NCBI GenBank assembly: GCA_023667095.1
Contig: JAMPAT010000001.1
Coordinates: 252,903 to 316,902, forward strand
Source of the DNA: Bacteroidales bacterium
GTDB taxonomy: Bacteria > Bacteroidota > Bacteroidia > Bacteroidales > UBA932
Direction of reading: 5' to 3'
DNA length: 64,000 bases
Notes under the pieces: model-generated
What the model saw: only the letters and a program-made list of their open reading frames with translations
What the model was told of the DNA's origin: nothing
The model's database searches: none
Program-made: the position numbers and the translations under genes
Shown: piece after piece, positions 51,794-63,766 of the stretch
How positions within the stretch are numbered: position 1 is the stretch's first letter
How the letters are laid out: each line of letters opens with the position of its first letter

Positions 51794-53281
51794 CTATTGG
51801 CGGAATGCAAGTATATCAGGTGCTACAGCATCCATGCCAAGGATTGAAGCACATGTGAAGACCGAAGTCATTGACACTCCAAGAATCCCGTGAAGGTTGA
51901 GGCTCTGCCCTGTCAGCAGCAGGTTCGGCACCGGTGTCTTTGGGGTCAGCACAGTAGTCATCGGACTGCGCCAGTCTTTCCTCACCCCATAGGCTGAACC
52001 ACTGCAAGTACCTGTGTAGCAGTGATATGAAAGAGGAGTACTTGTATATACCCTGTCCACTGCATCCCTAAGTTCCGGCAATCTCCTCGAAGCCAGCTCG
52101 ATGCAGGCTTCCGTCCTGGCATTCTTGAACTCCACATAATCCTCCCCCCTGTGCCCGATCCTTGTATCTGTCCATTTCTCGACCTCACTCCAGTGCATCG
52201 GTGAAAGCAGGTCGATGCTTATTGCATCGTCAGCATTGTCGTACGGCACTGCCCAGTTCAGCAGCACGCTGTCCACAGACGAAGGCGAAGGTCTCCAAAG
52301 GTCGGCATCAGCGCGGTGCACATATATATTCCTGTTCATATATGGCATGCTGTCAGGCTTCAGGCGTACATTTGCAGTAAACATCCCGAATGTATTCTCA
52401 AGGGAAGACATCCTTGAACGGTATATTTTCCTTATGCATTTCGTATCCTCCACAAGGGACAGCGTCACAGACGGATGCACACTGGAGATAACCCAGTCCG
52501 CAGAAAGAATCTGCTCTCCGTTGACAACGACCTCTGCAATCCTGCCGTCCCTCTCCCTCATCGAGGTAACCTTCGAATCGGAAAGGACCTTTCCTCCCAT
52601 CGCCCTTATGCTTGCAGCAAGGCTGTCTGCAATAAGCGACCCGCCTCCCCTCAGCCTCCACGAGCTCTGGATGAACGAATTGTTTATCTGTGCAAATACA
52701 TAGAGAGGAAGCGATTCTGCATTCAGTTCCATCTTTAGGGAAGTCCCGGACAGTACCTTCCTCAGCAAAGGGTCGGATATTGTCTCCTCCAGGAATTCAT
52801 ACGCAGAACGTGAAAACAGTGACCGGGTATAGAAATCTTCCATATTCCTTGGCTTGAAGCTGTCGAATATATGCTCCCCGACCTCCTTGAGGAAAGCCGT
52901 ATACCTTCGGATTCCATCCTTCTCCCGGGGGAACATCTCTGTCAGCCTCTCTGCAAACAGCCCATGTCCGCTTGCAAACGGGAAAGACCTGTCCCCAATC
53001 ACGACCTCGTCAAAGCATTCGCGGTCAAGCTCCACCCATGGAAGATCCATCAAGCCGAAATACCTGAAAAGAGGATAAAGCGAGCCTTCCGGATTCAGTC
53101 CGCCGACATAGTGGAAACCGGTGTCAAAGAGTGCCCGTCCACGCACAAAGCTCTGCAGACACCCTCCTATCTGGCTGTTCTGTTCAAGGATGGTGACATC
53201 CATGCCTTTCTTTGCAAGGATATATCCGCATTCAAGGCCTCCAAGGCCGCTTCCTATGATTATAACACTACCCGATGCCAT
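51794..53281 (-). CDS. FAD-dependent oxidoreductase of the phytoene desaturase / retinol saturase type
   Basis: 495 aa, ATG start. The N-terminal dinucleotide fold VIIIGSGLGGLECGYILA (Gly10, Gly12, Gly15) and the following EQNSQIGGCLQSFVRGRALF with DTGFHYVGGL are typical of the CrtI-like flavoproteins. Downstream CAGE-like motifs include ADWVISSVHPSVTLSLV and the C-terminal NLLLTGQSLNLHGILGVSMT, which binds the second part of FAD. Enzymes of this fold desaturate, saturate or isomerise polyenes. In aryl polyene and flexirubin-type clusters such a gene is not standard; here it is embedded between the MMPL exporter and fabG genes. Its substrate is probably the ACP-bound or released polyene product, but this is inference. 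Confidence 0.87.
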   Translation of the reverse strand: MASGSVIIIGSGLGGLECGYILAKKGMDVTILEQNSQIGGCLQSFVRGRALFDTGFHYVGGLNPEGSLYPLFRYFGLMDLPWVELDRECFDEVVIGDRSFPFASGHGLFAERLTEMFPREKDGIRRYTAFLKEVGEHIFDSFKPRNMEDFYTRSLFSRSAYEFLEETISDPLLRKVLSGTSLKMELNAESLPLYVFAQINNSFIQSSWRLRGGGSLIADSLAASIRAMGGKVLSDSKVTSMRERDGRIAEVVVNGEQILSADWVISSVHPSVTLSLVEDTKCIRKIYRSRMSSLENTFGMFTANVRLKPDSMPYMNRNIYVHRADADLWRPSPSSVDSVLLNWAVPYDNADDAISIDLLSPMHWSEVEKWTDTRIGHRGEDYVEFKNARTEACIELASRRLPELRDAVDRVYTSTPLSYHCYTGTCSGSAYGVRKDWRSPMTTVLTPKTPVPNLLLTGQSLNLHGILGVSMTSVFTCASILGMDAVAPDILAFRQ

Positions 53282-53290
53282 AATTCTGTA

Positions 53291-55765
53291 TTATTCTTCC
53301 TTTTTTCCGAAACGTCTGCGGAAATATTTCACCTTCATCATCTGACGGAACAGGAAAGGCTGCATTGAATATGTCAGGAGAATTGTTGACCCCATTCCTA
53401 TCAATGTGCTTACGCCTATCGAATGGATTGCCGGATGTGTTGCAAAAAGCAGTGAGACAACTACAACAATCAGCACAAAGGCAGAGAAGAAGATAGCTGT
53501 CTTGTGGTATATAAGCAGCCTGTCGTCCTTTCCAGAGGCCTTCGAAAGCAGCCCGTTCATCACAAATATGCTGTAGTCTACACCGATTCCGAAAATGAAA
53601 GTGGCGATGACGATGTTTATCAGGTTGAACTGCATGGCAAATATCCCCATGACTCCCCTTACCACATACCAGCTCAGGCCCATCGGCAGGAACGCCAGTA
53701 CCGCCAGGGAAAGGCTCCTGAACGAAAGCAGAAGCACGATGAAGACAAAAATTGTCGAAATCCCGAGAATCACATTGAAGTCATCGTTCAGGATACGCAC
53801 CATGTCATTGGTATAGTAGAAAGGGTCGATTACAACAGCATGCGGCAATGAAGCCACAGCATCGTTGACTGCCATCCTGTCCTGCTCAGGCATGAGCACA
53901 GAGGTGAAGACCATGAACTGTCCGTCAATTGTCTCCTCTATGAAATTGCAGAGAAGTTCATCCGGAAGCACACCGGCTTCATAAAGGGAAGAAGGCACAT
54001 AGTCTGCCGTGACCATCGCAAAGAACGGTTCAAACAGGTCGGACGGAATTCCGCATTCTGCAGCGGCACGGCTGATTGCATTCCTGACGTCCCTTACCCT
54101 TGTTCCTGTCCAGTAGGCATTCCATCTGTCAATCCTCTCCTTCCGGGCTGATTCCGTAATAAACAGGTTCGATACCTTGGAATACTGTTTCACAATGCCT
54201 TGACTCTCCATTGAATCAAGAACAGAGACAATTCCCCGGCTTCCTTCAAGGGCTTCATCGAGGGTGTTCCCTGTAGAGGCATAATACATGGAGACCAGTC
54301 CCCTGTTGTTTTTCTCCGCATATATCTTTCCTGACCTCACCACTGAAGGCTCATTGTATCCTATGTGCTTGAGGTCGCTGTCGAATGTCACCCACCTCTG
54401 TGTATAGCAGCAGACTGCACATACAACGGCAATAAGGGCCAGGAGCCATCTGCATCTGTCAAGTGGATATGAGTTTATCCTGTCAAGGAGAGCAAAGGCC
54501 TTTTCATTCTTGCGGTTGTTCTCCGGACGGAAGAAATGAGGCAGGAAGACAAGTGCAAAAAGCGTTGTCCCCACCATGGCAAAGGAAGCGAATATGCCAA
54601 AGTCACGCAAAAGCTCGCTCTGGGTGAACAGCAGTCCGGCGAATGCACCTATGGTTGTAAGGCACCCGAGGCATACCGGCGTAGCCTGGTCCCTGAGGAC
54701 CTGCACCGGGTCTCCGACATATTTATAATGTGTAAGCACATGCAGGCAGTAGCTCAATGCCACTCCGAGCACAAGCGCACCAAGGCCTATCGCCATGAGC
54801 GACATCCCGCCCTTGATCCAGTAGACACATGCCAATGAGAAGAATGCCCCGTAGATGACCGGTGCGAGCAGCATAGGCAAAGTCCCCTTGCCCTTGAAGC
54901 AGAACCCTATGACAAGGCATATCAGGATGAGCGATATGCCTATGGTCAGGATCAGGTCCCTCTTGATATATCTCGAATTGAATACGCTCTGTACCGGAGC
55001 ACCATGGAAAAGCACCTCGGCATCGGGATGCCCTGCAGTAAAGTCTGCTATCTCGTCCTCGATCATCTCCACAAGCGCAGTCCCTGCCTTTGAATCCATC
55101 GAATTGAATTCAGGAGAAAGGAAGACAAGTGCTACAGTGCTGTCCGGGCAGAACAGATGACCTTCCACCATTGTGTAGCCGGTACCGCCTCCCATAATAG
55201 CCTCTGCCTGAGGCAGGAGAGCCTTGCGGAGGGCTGCAGGGTCCTGGGCAACCATCGAGGTTATGTTCCCGTCTTCATCTGAATCGAGAAGTTCCCTGTT
55301 GACCTTCATCTGCAAGGATATTGCATCAGGCTCCAGCAGCCTGTCGAACTCGCGGTAGGCAGAAGTATCCACAAGCAGAGGGACATTGTTCATCGCATAG
55401 TCCAGGGCATTCATCATGACATCTTCACTGATGCCGTTGAGAATACCTGCAATGTATCCGTTCGCATCTCTTTCCGCAAGTCCCTCCACAAATTCATCGC
55501 TATAAGCGGCAAGCACAGACGGGTCAATGTCGCCGTCCTTTCCGAGAATCTGTATGAAAATCTTGTCCTTTACCTTCAGGTTGCTGAATGCGAGCCCGCT
55601 CTCCTCGGCCTTGTCCGAGGACGGAAGAAGCTTTGAAATGTCCTCCTCGTACTTGAGCCTTGCACCGAAAAAGACAAACAGTACAAACGAACCGAGAAGA
55701 AGTATCCACATCAGCGGACGCCTTTTCTCCAGGAATCTATATATAGCAATAAAAAATCTGTCCAT
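53291..55765 (-). CDS. MMPL/RND-family lipid exporter
   Basis: 824 aa from the ATG at 55765 (MDRFFIAIYRFLEKRRP); ATGs at 55780 and 55819/55822 are possible alternatives. Two membrane halves each with a large extracytoplasmic loop are visible. First half: one helix near residues 15-35, a loop of about 200 residues, then helices near 240-390 (LTIGISLILICLVIGFCF, MAIGLGALVLGVALSYCLHV, TTIGAFAGLLF); the second half repeats this with a final block SIFVFIVLLLSFRSLSLAVL, FNLINIVIATFIFGIGVDYS, and AFVLIVVVVSLLFATHPAI. MMPL proteins export lipids such as the polyene of aryl polyene clusters, using the proton motive force. The Asp in GVDYSIFVMN is the likely proton-relay residue. Confidence 0.88.
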   Translation of the reverse strand: MDRFFIAIYRFLEKRRPLMWILLLGSFVLFVFFGARLKYEEDISKLLPSSDKAEESGLAFSNLKVKDKIFIQILGKDGDIDPSVLAAYSDEFVEGLAERDANGYIAGILNGISEDVMMNALDYAMNNVPLLVDTSAYREFDRLLEPDAISLQMKVNRELLDSDEDGNITSMVAQDPAALRKALLPQAEAIMGGGTGYTMVEGHLFCPDSTVALVFLSPEFNSMDSKAGTALVEMIEDEIADFTAGHPDAEVLFHGAPVQSVFNSRYIKRDLILTIGISLILICLVIGFCFKGKGTLPMLLAPVIYGAFFSLACVYWIKGGMSLMAIGLGALVLGVALSYCLHVLTHYKYVGDPVQVLRDQATPVCLGCLTTIGAFAGLLFTQSELLRDFGIFASFAMVGTTLFALVFLPHFFRPENNRKNEKAFALLDRINSYPLDRCRWLLALIAVVCAVCCYTQRWVTFDSDLKHIGYNEPSVVRSGKIYAEKNNRGLVSMYYASTGNTLDEALEGSRGIVSVLDSMESQGIVKQYSKVSNLFITESARKERIDRWNAYWTGTRVRDVRNAISRAAAECGIPSDLFEPFFAMVTADYVPSSLYEAGVLPDELLCNFIEETIDGQFMVFTSVLMPEQDRMAVNDAVASLPHAVVIDPFYYTNDMVRILNDDFNVILGISTIFVFIVLLLSFRSLSLAVLAFLPMGLSWYVVRGVMGIFAMQFNLINIVIATFIFGIGVDYSIFVMNGLLSKASGKDDRLLIYHKTAIFFSAFVLIVVVVSLLFATHPAIHSIGVSTLIGMGSTILLTYSMQPFLFRQMMKVKYFRRRFGKKEE

Positions 55766-55834
55766 TACAATAAACTTCATTTTGACATGATTTGCCGCAT
55801 GTGCCACATACTGCGGCATCATGGAGCCTCAGAG

Positions 55835-56254
55835 TCAGTCATCAATGCCGTGCTCACGCTTCCACTTTTCGAAAAAAAGCGGGCATGACGGCTCGAATTC
55901 ACCCTCGCGGGTAGTGAACAGCTGTGTAGTGACAGCCGTCAGTATCAAGGCGTTGTCGCTTTCACGCCTTATCTCATAGTCAAACATAAGCTTCGCACCG
56001 CGTGCCTTGTGGTAGGATATCTTCACCAGCAGGACATCGTCTACCGTAGCCACATGATGATAGCGTAGCTGCATGTCAAACATCGGGGCAAAATACCCGC
56101 TGTCGAAGATATGCATATATTCAAGGCCGAATTCACGTCCGAAAGCCTCCCTTGCATCCTCCATATACTTCACGTAGTTGCCATGCCATACCATCCTTAT
56201 GGCATCAACCTCAGAAAAGCGCACTGTCACGCGTACTGCAGTTTCAAGTTCCAT
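55835..56254 (-). CDS. 4HBT-type acyl-CoA/ACP thioesterase
   Basis: 139 aa from the ATG at 56254; the longer TTG start (56278) would overlap the dehydratase gene. Hotdog fold of the 4-hydroxybenzoyl-CoA thioesterase group: VTVRFSEVDAIRMVWHGNYV with the catalytic Asp (EVD), KYMEDAREAFGREFGLEYMH, APMFDMQLRYHHVATVDDVL. It would release the acyl chain from the ACP or CoA. It sits between the dehydratase gene and the MMPL gene, the same place as in aryl polyene clusters. The exact chain cannot be told. Confidence 0.88.
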   Translation of the reverse strand: MELETAVRVTVRFSEVDAIRMVWHGNYVKYMEDAREAFGREFGLEYMHIFDSGYFAPMFDMQLRYHHVATVDDVLLVKISYHKARGAKLMFDYEIRRESDNALILTAVTTQLFTTREGEFEPSCPLFFEKWKREHGIDD

Positions 56255-56279
56255 ACTATCCAATATCCTGTGGACCAAA

Positions 56280-56708
56280 TTAATCTTCCTTGATAAAGAT
56301 CTTCATCCTGCAGGTGGCAATAGCTGTGTCACCTGACTTTACCGTCGCTGAAAGCAGGGTTATTCCGGCTGCCTCGCCGAGAATCTGCAGATACGTATGC
56401 ATTTCCTCCCCAGCTTGAGGAAGACGGTCTATACGGAACTGCTTGATTTCGCCTATGAAGCCAAGCTTTGGAGGAAGTCCCTGACGGAATGTGCCATATC
56501 CGGCAAACGCTGCTGCGGACTGGGCTACATGCTCGATAAGTCCGGGCTCCCTGAGGCATCCTTCCTGGACAAACACATTGTCCTCTTTAATATGAAGCCC
56601 TGTCTCTGCCTCGGTGTCCGTGGCAGAATACAGGGTATCAACCATTACAATCGGGGGACGCTGCGGTATAAGGCCATATACCTGCTCCCCGACAAACAAT
56701 GCGTCCAT
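56280..56708 (-). CDS. 3-hydroxyacyl-ACP dehydratase (hotdog), lineage-specific
   Basis: 142 aa, ATG start; the last base overlaps the first of the ACP gene stop. Hotdog-fold protein with IPQRPPIVMVDTLYSATDTE, EGCLREPGLIEHVAQSAAAF, and PPKLGFIGEIKQFRIDRLPQ, resembling the ApeI/ApeP-type dehydratases of aryl polyene clusters. The usual FabZ HFPGxPxxPG is replaced by EGCLREPGLIEHVAQS, with the His/Glu in ...LIEHVAQ likely serving catalysis. It would dehydrate the 3-hydroxyacyl intermediates to form the conjugated double bonds. The change of motif lowers certainty about the exact reaction. Confidence 0.82.
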   Translation of the reverse strand: MDALFVGEQVYGLIPQRPPIVMVDTLYSATDTEAETGLHIKEDNVFVQEGCLREPGLIEHVAQSAAAFAGYGTFRQGLPPKLGFIGEIKQFRIDRLPQAGEEMHTYLQILGEAAGITLLSATVKSGDTAIATCRMKIFIKED

Positions 56709-56950
56709 TAGTTCTGATGTTCAACGAGATAATCGTAAAGAGCGCCGAAAGTCTTGATCTGCGCAACGTCAGATCCCTTGATCTTTACGCCGGACTCAGA
56801 CTCTACAAGGGCAACCATATCAACAAGGCTAAGGCTGTCAAGCTCAAGTGTCCCCTTGATATCTCCATCAGGAGTGATATCCTCTACATCGATTTCAAAC
56901 TCCTCTGCAAGTGCAGCATTGATTTTTTCAATAAGTTCCTGTTTTTCCAT
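56708..56950 (-). CDS. Acyl carrier protein
   Basis: 80 aa, ATG start. The phosphopantetheine attachment motif is LELDSLSLVDMV with Ser39 as the modified serine. N-terminal helix IEKINAALAEEFEIDVEDIT and C-terminal helix GALYDYLVEHQN follow the ACP pattern. It is acidic as expected. Only one ACP is present in this operon; typical aryl polyene clusters have two. The main fatty acid ACP must be elsewhere in the genome. Confidence 0.93.
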   Translation of the reverse strand: MEKQELIEKINAALAEEFEIDVEDITPDGDIKGTLELDSLSLVDMVALVESESGVKIKGSDVAQIKTFGALYDYLVEHQN

Positions 56951-57008
56951 GACTTTATGTATTTTGATTGTTTTCTGGCATTTGGCAAGGCCATCCCGCC
57001 ATTGAGTT

Positions 57009-58229
57009 TTACATATTCCTGATAATCAGCGTTGAATTGGTACCTCCAAAGCCGAATGAATTGCTGAGGAATGTATCGAAATGCTTGTTGATTGTCTGTG
57101 CCGGGATAAGCAGGTGCTCTGAAGCCTCGTCAGGATTCTCAAAATTAATGTTCCCGGCGATGAAGTCATTCTTCATCATAAGCATTGAATAAATCACCTC
57201 GCTGGCACCGGCCATCCACATTTCATGTCCTGTCTGGCTCTTTGTACTGGTGACCTCCACGCTCTTTTCCCCGAACACATTGAATATGGCCTTGGCCTCA
57301 TTCGTGTCACCAACATGTGTAGAAGTAGCATGCGCATTCACATATCCGATTTCCCTTATATCGATTCCGGCTCTCTGGATAGCCATCTTCAATGACCTTG
57401 TAGGCCCATCCACGTTAGGTGAGGAGATATGGTCCCCATTTGATGAGAATCCATATCCGAGTACTTCGGCAAGGATTGGGGCACCGCGGCGGATTGCTGA
57501 CTCATAGCTTTCAAGAATCACGGTTGCTGCTCCGCCACCCGGTACAAGTCCGTCACGGTCACGGTCGAAAGGACGGCTTGCCTTTGCCGGCTCGGACTCA
57601 CGTACGGAAAATGCAGATATTCCGTCAAATGAGCCGATTGAGAACGGGTTGACCTCCTGTGCTCCACCGCAGACCACCATCTCCTGGAGACCGTTCTGGA
57701 TAAGGAGCGCACCGAGACCGATTGCGTGTGAACCGCTGGCACATGCGCCTGATACAGTCAGGTTGATGCCTTTGAGCTTGAATATGCACCCAAGGTTCAT
57801 CGTCACTGTAGAGTTCATTGACTGGAAGATAGCACCTGAACCGCAAAGGGTTGTATCTTTCTTTTCACGCATTGTGTCCACAGCCTTCACAACAGGATCT
57901 GCAGAACTGTCATTTCCATAGAGGAGCCCCACCTCATGGGCATTCAGATAGTCCTGGTCAATGCCGGCCTGTCTAAGTGCGTCAACAGTTGCACAATATG
58001 CATATTTTGCCTGTTCCGGCATATAGACCCTCTGTGAACGGCTCAATTCCTTCTTGAGGTCAGGAATATCCAGTTTCGCTGTCAATGCCGAGCGGAATCC
58101 CATCTCCTTTCTTGCAGGATCGAAGATTATACCTGACTTTCCGGTATAGAGGGAATCCCTGACTTCATCCAGGGTCTTGCCAAGGCAGGAATAAATTCCC
58201 ATTCCGGTAATTACAACTCTGTTTTGCAT
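57009..58229 (-). CDS. Beta-ketoacyl-ACP synthase of the polyene-like operon
   Basis: 406 aa, ATG start. Ketosynthase with catalytic Cys163 in LTVSGACASGSHAIGLGALL, His in VNAHATSTHVGDTNEAK and the second His in KSQTGHEMWMAGASEVIYSM, plus SFGFGGTNSTLII at the C-terminus. It differs from the operon FabF: the loop around the second His reads EMWMAGASE where FabF has MLGAAGAVE, and several polar changes line the acyl tunnel. It is closest in pattern to ketosynthases of aryl polyene/flexirubin systems (ApeO-like). No partner chain-length-factor-like ketosynthase is present. Gene 12 nt after the acyltransferase gene. Confidence 0.9.
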   Translation of the reverse strand: MQNRVVITGMGIYSCLGKTLDEVRDSLYTGKSGIIFDPARKEMGFRSALTAKLDIPDLKKELSRSQRVYMPEQAKYAYCATVDALRQAGIDQDYLNAHEVGLLYGNDSSADPVVKAVDTMREKKDTTLCGSGAIFQSMNSTVTMNLGCIFKLKGINLTVSGACASGSHAIGLGALLIQNGLQEMVVCGGAQEVNPFSIGSFDGISAFSVRESEPAKASRPFDRDRDGLVPGGGAATVILESYESAIRRGAPILAEVLGYGFSSNGDHISSPNVDGPTRSLKMAIQRAGIDIREIGYVNAHATSTHVGDTNEAKAIFNVFGEKSVEVTSTKSQTGHEMWMAGASEVIYSMLMMKNDFIAGNINFENPDEASEHLLIPAQTINKHFDTFLSNSFGFGGTNSTLIIRNM

Positions 58230-58240
58230 AAGATATATCT

Positions 58241-59596
58241 TTACTTTTTATTTCTGAAAATATTGTCAAGCCTTCTGTATATGCTTTTCCTAAGGCTCCT
58301 CAGGCTTGCCATTGTGGCACCGTCTTGCCTGCTGAGGAATTTAATGTCCTGGACAAGGCGCTTCACGAAGTTCGCATAATCCTGTGCAAAGATGAATATT
58401 GCAGGGAAAAGCAGCACCCATGCAGCTGCGGCCCACCAGCTGATGAACAGCCCGGCAAGCACAAAGGTCAATACAGAGAATATCGGAATCCAGAAAAGCA
58501 CACTCAATGCAATCAGGAAAGTGCTTTCCATCATCCTGTCCTTCATCCTCACGTCTGCAAAATAGTATGCGGCCCCCCACATTATCACAGTTGGCCACAA
58601 AGTGAACAACGCCACCGGAAGGAGCACCATAGCTGCAAGAAGTTTCAATGAAACGGCAATAGCAGACGGAGCCTTGTCAAAATGGCGGTCAGCTATACCG
58701 AGACGCTCTATTCCAGTCTTCAAAGCTACGGCATCATCATACAGTGCCTGTGTCTTTTCCGGCTCATCCTCCTTTGCCTGCGCAAGGGCAGCCACAAACT
58801 TCTTGTCGGAAATGAGACGGTCCGGAAGTTCTGTACATGAGTTTTCCTCTGCCAGCATTGCACCGTATGTCTCACGCAGGAAGTCTATGGAATCATAGTT
58901 ATCAACATCCCTGACATCAAGCATAAGCCCGGAAATCTGTTTGCGCACCAGTTTGTTCACCTCGCGCTGGGCAGTACGGGGCTTAGTCTTGTAAAGTTCA
59001 TAGTAAGGCGCAAGGGAAATTGGTGTCCCGTACTTTATCATCAACTGATTACGTATTCCAAAATAGTTGCTGTAATGGTTGCAGCTCGGGAGGATGAATA
59101 TCTCTTTCTCGAAATTGCCCATTTCAGCAGCCTCGAATGCAAGCTTTGTGTATCCGTATGAGAATGTACCGAGCCAGCGTTTGTCCTGATGCCCGGCCTC
59201 CGGATACATGGCAACCGTCTCCCCGTCAAGGAGAGCCTTTTCCGATATCTTGAAAGTATCGGCATTCTTGCTCAGTGACTCCTCGCCCTCATGGTCAATC
59301 CTGAATGCAGGGAGAAGCCCGATTGCACGGAGAAACCTATTTGCCACAGGATGCAGTGCAAACACATCGGCCCTTGTAAGTACATGGGGTTTCCTGTCAC
59401 GGAATGACATCACTATTCCAAGAGGGTCGCTTACACCGTTCTGATGATTCGAGACAATAAGAAGCGGAGTTCCCGGTGCCGGGACATTCTCCGTGTCCAC
59501 ATTATAGGTCCTGGTGTAGCAGACCTTGTCGTGGTAGAATCTGATATATGACTTGAAGAGCCGGTACACGGCCCCCGGTTTTCTGGTTGGTTCCAT
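58241..59596 (-). CDS. PlsC-like acyltransferase with C-terminal membrane segments
   Basis: 451 aa, ATG start. The acyltransferase core has LIVSNHQNGVSDPLGIV with His51 and Asp57 (an H-x5-D form seen in Bacteroidota; most PlsC proteins have H-x4-D), YPEAGHQDKRWLGTFSYGYT and IFILPSCNHYSNYFGIRN. Three hydrophobic segments occur at about 315-430 (AVSLKLLAAMVLLPVALFTL, TFLIALSVLFWIPIFSVLTF, AAAWVLLFPAIFIFAQDYAN). These enzymes move an acyl chain to a glycerol or other hydroxyl acceptor; in polyene clusters they may attach the polyene to a lipid. First gene of the nine-gene operon, with a good promoter at 59653-59660. The longest acyltransferase of the window, which fits a membrane-anchored role. 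Confidence 0.85.
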   Translation of the reverse strand: MEPTRKPGAVYRLFKSYIRFYHDKVCYTRTYNVDTENVPAPGTPLLIVSNHQNGVSDPLGIVMSFRDRKPHVLTRADVFALHPVANRFLRAIGLLPAFRIDHEGEESLSKNADTFKISEKALLDGETVAMYPEAGHQDKRWLGTFSYGYTKLAFEAAEMGNFEKEIFILPSCNHYSNYFGIRNQLMIKYGTPISLAPYYELYKTKPRTAQREVNKLVRKQISGLMLDVRDVDNYDSIDFLRETYGAMLAEENSCTELPDRLISDKKFVAALAQAKEDEPEKTQALYDDAVALKTGIERLGIADRHFDKAPSAIAVSLKLLAAMVLLPVALFTLWPTVIMWGAAYYFADVRMKDRMMESTFLIALSVLFWIPIFSVLTFVLAGLFISWWAAAAWVLLFPAIFIFAQDYANFVKRLVQDIKFLSRQDGATMASLRSLRKSIYRRLDNIFRNKK

Positions 59597-59652
59597 TTCA
59601 GTACACAGTCTTTAACAATTTCCGCACATGCATAATCAGATGCGAAAACGCA

Positions 59653-59684
59653 CAAAGTTAAATAAAAGTTTAGTTAATTTGAAA
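59653..59684 (-). promoter_or_regulatory. Promoter of the polyene-like operon
   Basis: TAACTTTG on the minus strand (complement of 59653-59660) matches TAnnTTTG, and TTTC (complement of 59681-59684) lies 20 nt upstream as the -33. The nearest ATG is the acyltransferase at 59596. It is the only good promoter seen for the whole run down to the LolA-like gene. Confidence 0.55.
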
Positions 59685-59802
59685 GACTGGACAGCTGTAT
59701 AACGCAAATTAAACCATAAAAAAGTATATTTTGACAAGATTCCAAAAGACCCAAATGATGTTTATTCCTAATATACAGCAACATATCCAGAAACACATAA
59801 TA

Positions 59803-59834
59803 CGGCGGCACCGCATGGAAATGCAATGCCGCCG
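59803..59834 (-). terminator. Hairpin after the GH2 gene
   Basis: CGGCGGCA (59803-59810) pairs with TGCCGCCG (59827-59834), with a further GCAT/ATGC pairing inside. It lies 22 nt past the GH2 stop on the minus strand. No strong T-run follows, so termination is inferred from stem strength and position. Confidence 0.6.
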
Positions 59835-59856
59835 CACATATATCAGCAGATTTAAC

Positions 59857-62958
<3,102 letters not shown>

Positions 62959-63454
62959 CTATGTAGCAGAATTATCCGCTTAAAACATTTGCCTTTTATC
63001 TATGGCCAGGCAAATTTAAGCAAATCTTTCCGGACTTTCCAATATAATAACGACTTGACTTCATTTTACCTTACCTCCGGTTTTCGCATAAAATACAATT
63101 CACTCTATATCACTAAAATACGTATAATCTAGACTGGAATACAAGTCCGACGGACTTACATGACGGAGCTGCAGGGGCTTATATGCCTGCAGACCTGTGC
63201 TGCCGGAGTTCAGCAGACCTGTACTGCCAGTTCAGCAGACATGGACATGATGACAGGGTTTCCATTGAAAGACAGCAAGAGGGCAACTCAAAAGGAAACC
63301 ACAACATCCGCAGCCGGGAGGACGACTTGACAGGGAGACAGAACATATGAAGCCATAGAAGAACAAATGAAAAGGCAATTCAACATGGCTGGCTCCCTGT
63401 TGAGAATATATCGGCATCCTCAGATTACAGTTGGCACTGAAATGAGCCAGAAGC

Positions 63455-63492
63455 TGGTGCAGGTTGGTATGTTAAGTAACCAACCTGCACCA
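63455..63492. repeat. 14-bp perfect inverted repeat
   Basis: Arms 63455-63468 and 63479-63492 with a 10-nt loop. The stem core CAGGTTGG/CCAACCTG recurs in a second inverted pair at 63533-63560. Confidence 0.75.
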
Positions 63493-63752
63493 ACAATGTG
63501 CCACCGGTGACGTATAATACAGGTTTGAGGGACAGGTTGGCAGCAACATTGACCAACCTGCGCACATTTGCCTGCTATAGCAGCTATTTTTCATTAGAAC
63601 GGAAACCAGCCACATTTGAGAATAGACCTGTGACTAAAGAGGCAATTCTACAGGGAGTCACCCCCATCGCTCCCTTGCCAGAACATCACTGTCCATAAAT
63701 AAATTTACACTTCATGCACGCTGCAGGCATCCGCATTCTGAAAAATATATGA

Positions 63753-63760
63753 TATATTTG
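63753..63760 (+). promoter_or_regulatory. -7 box of murI, leaderless or near-leaderless
   Basis: TATATTTG matches TAnnTTTG and ends 6 nt before the murI ATG at 63767. The predicted 5' end of the mRNA falls on or within a base or two of the start codon. Confidence 0.55.
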
Positions 63761-63766
63761 CAGGAT

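Noticed and set aside
63498..63698. 66-codon plus-strand ORF before murI
   Set aside because: Composition is not protein-like, it overlaps the hairpins and there is no start-site or promoter support.
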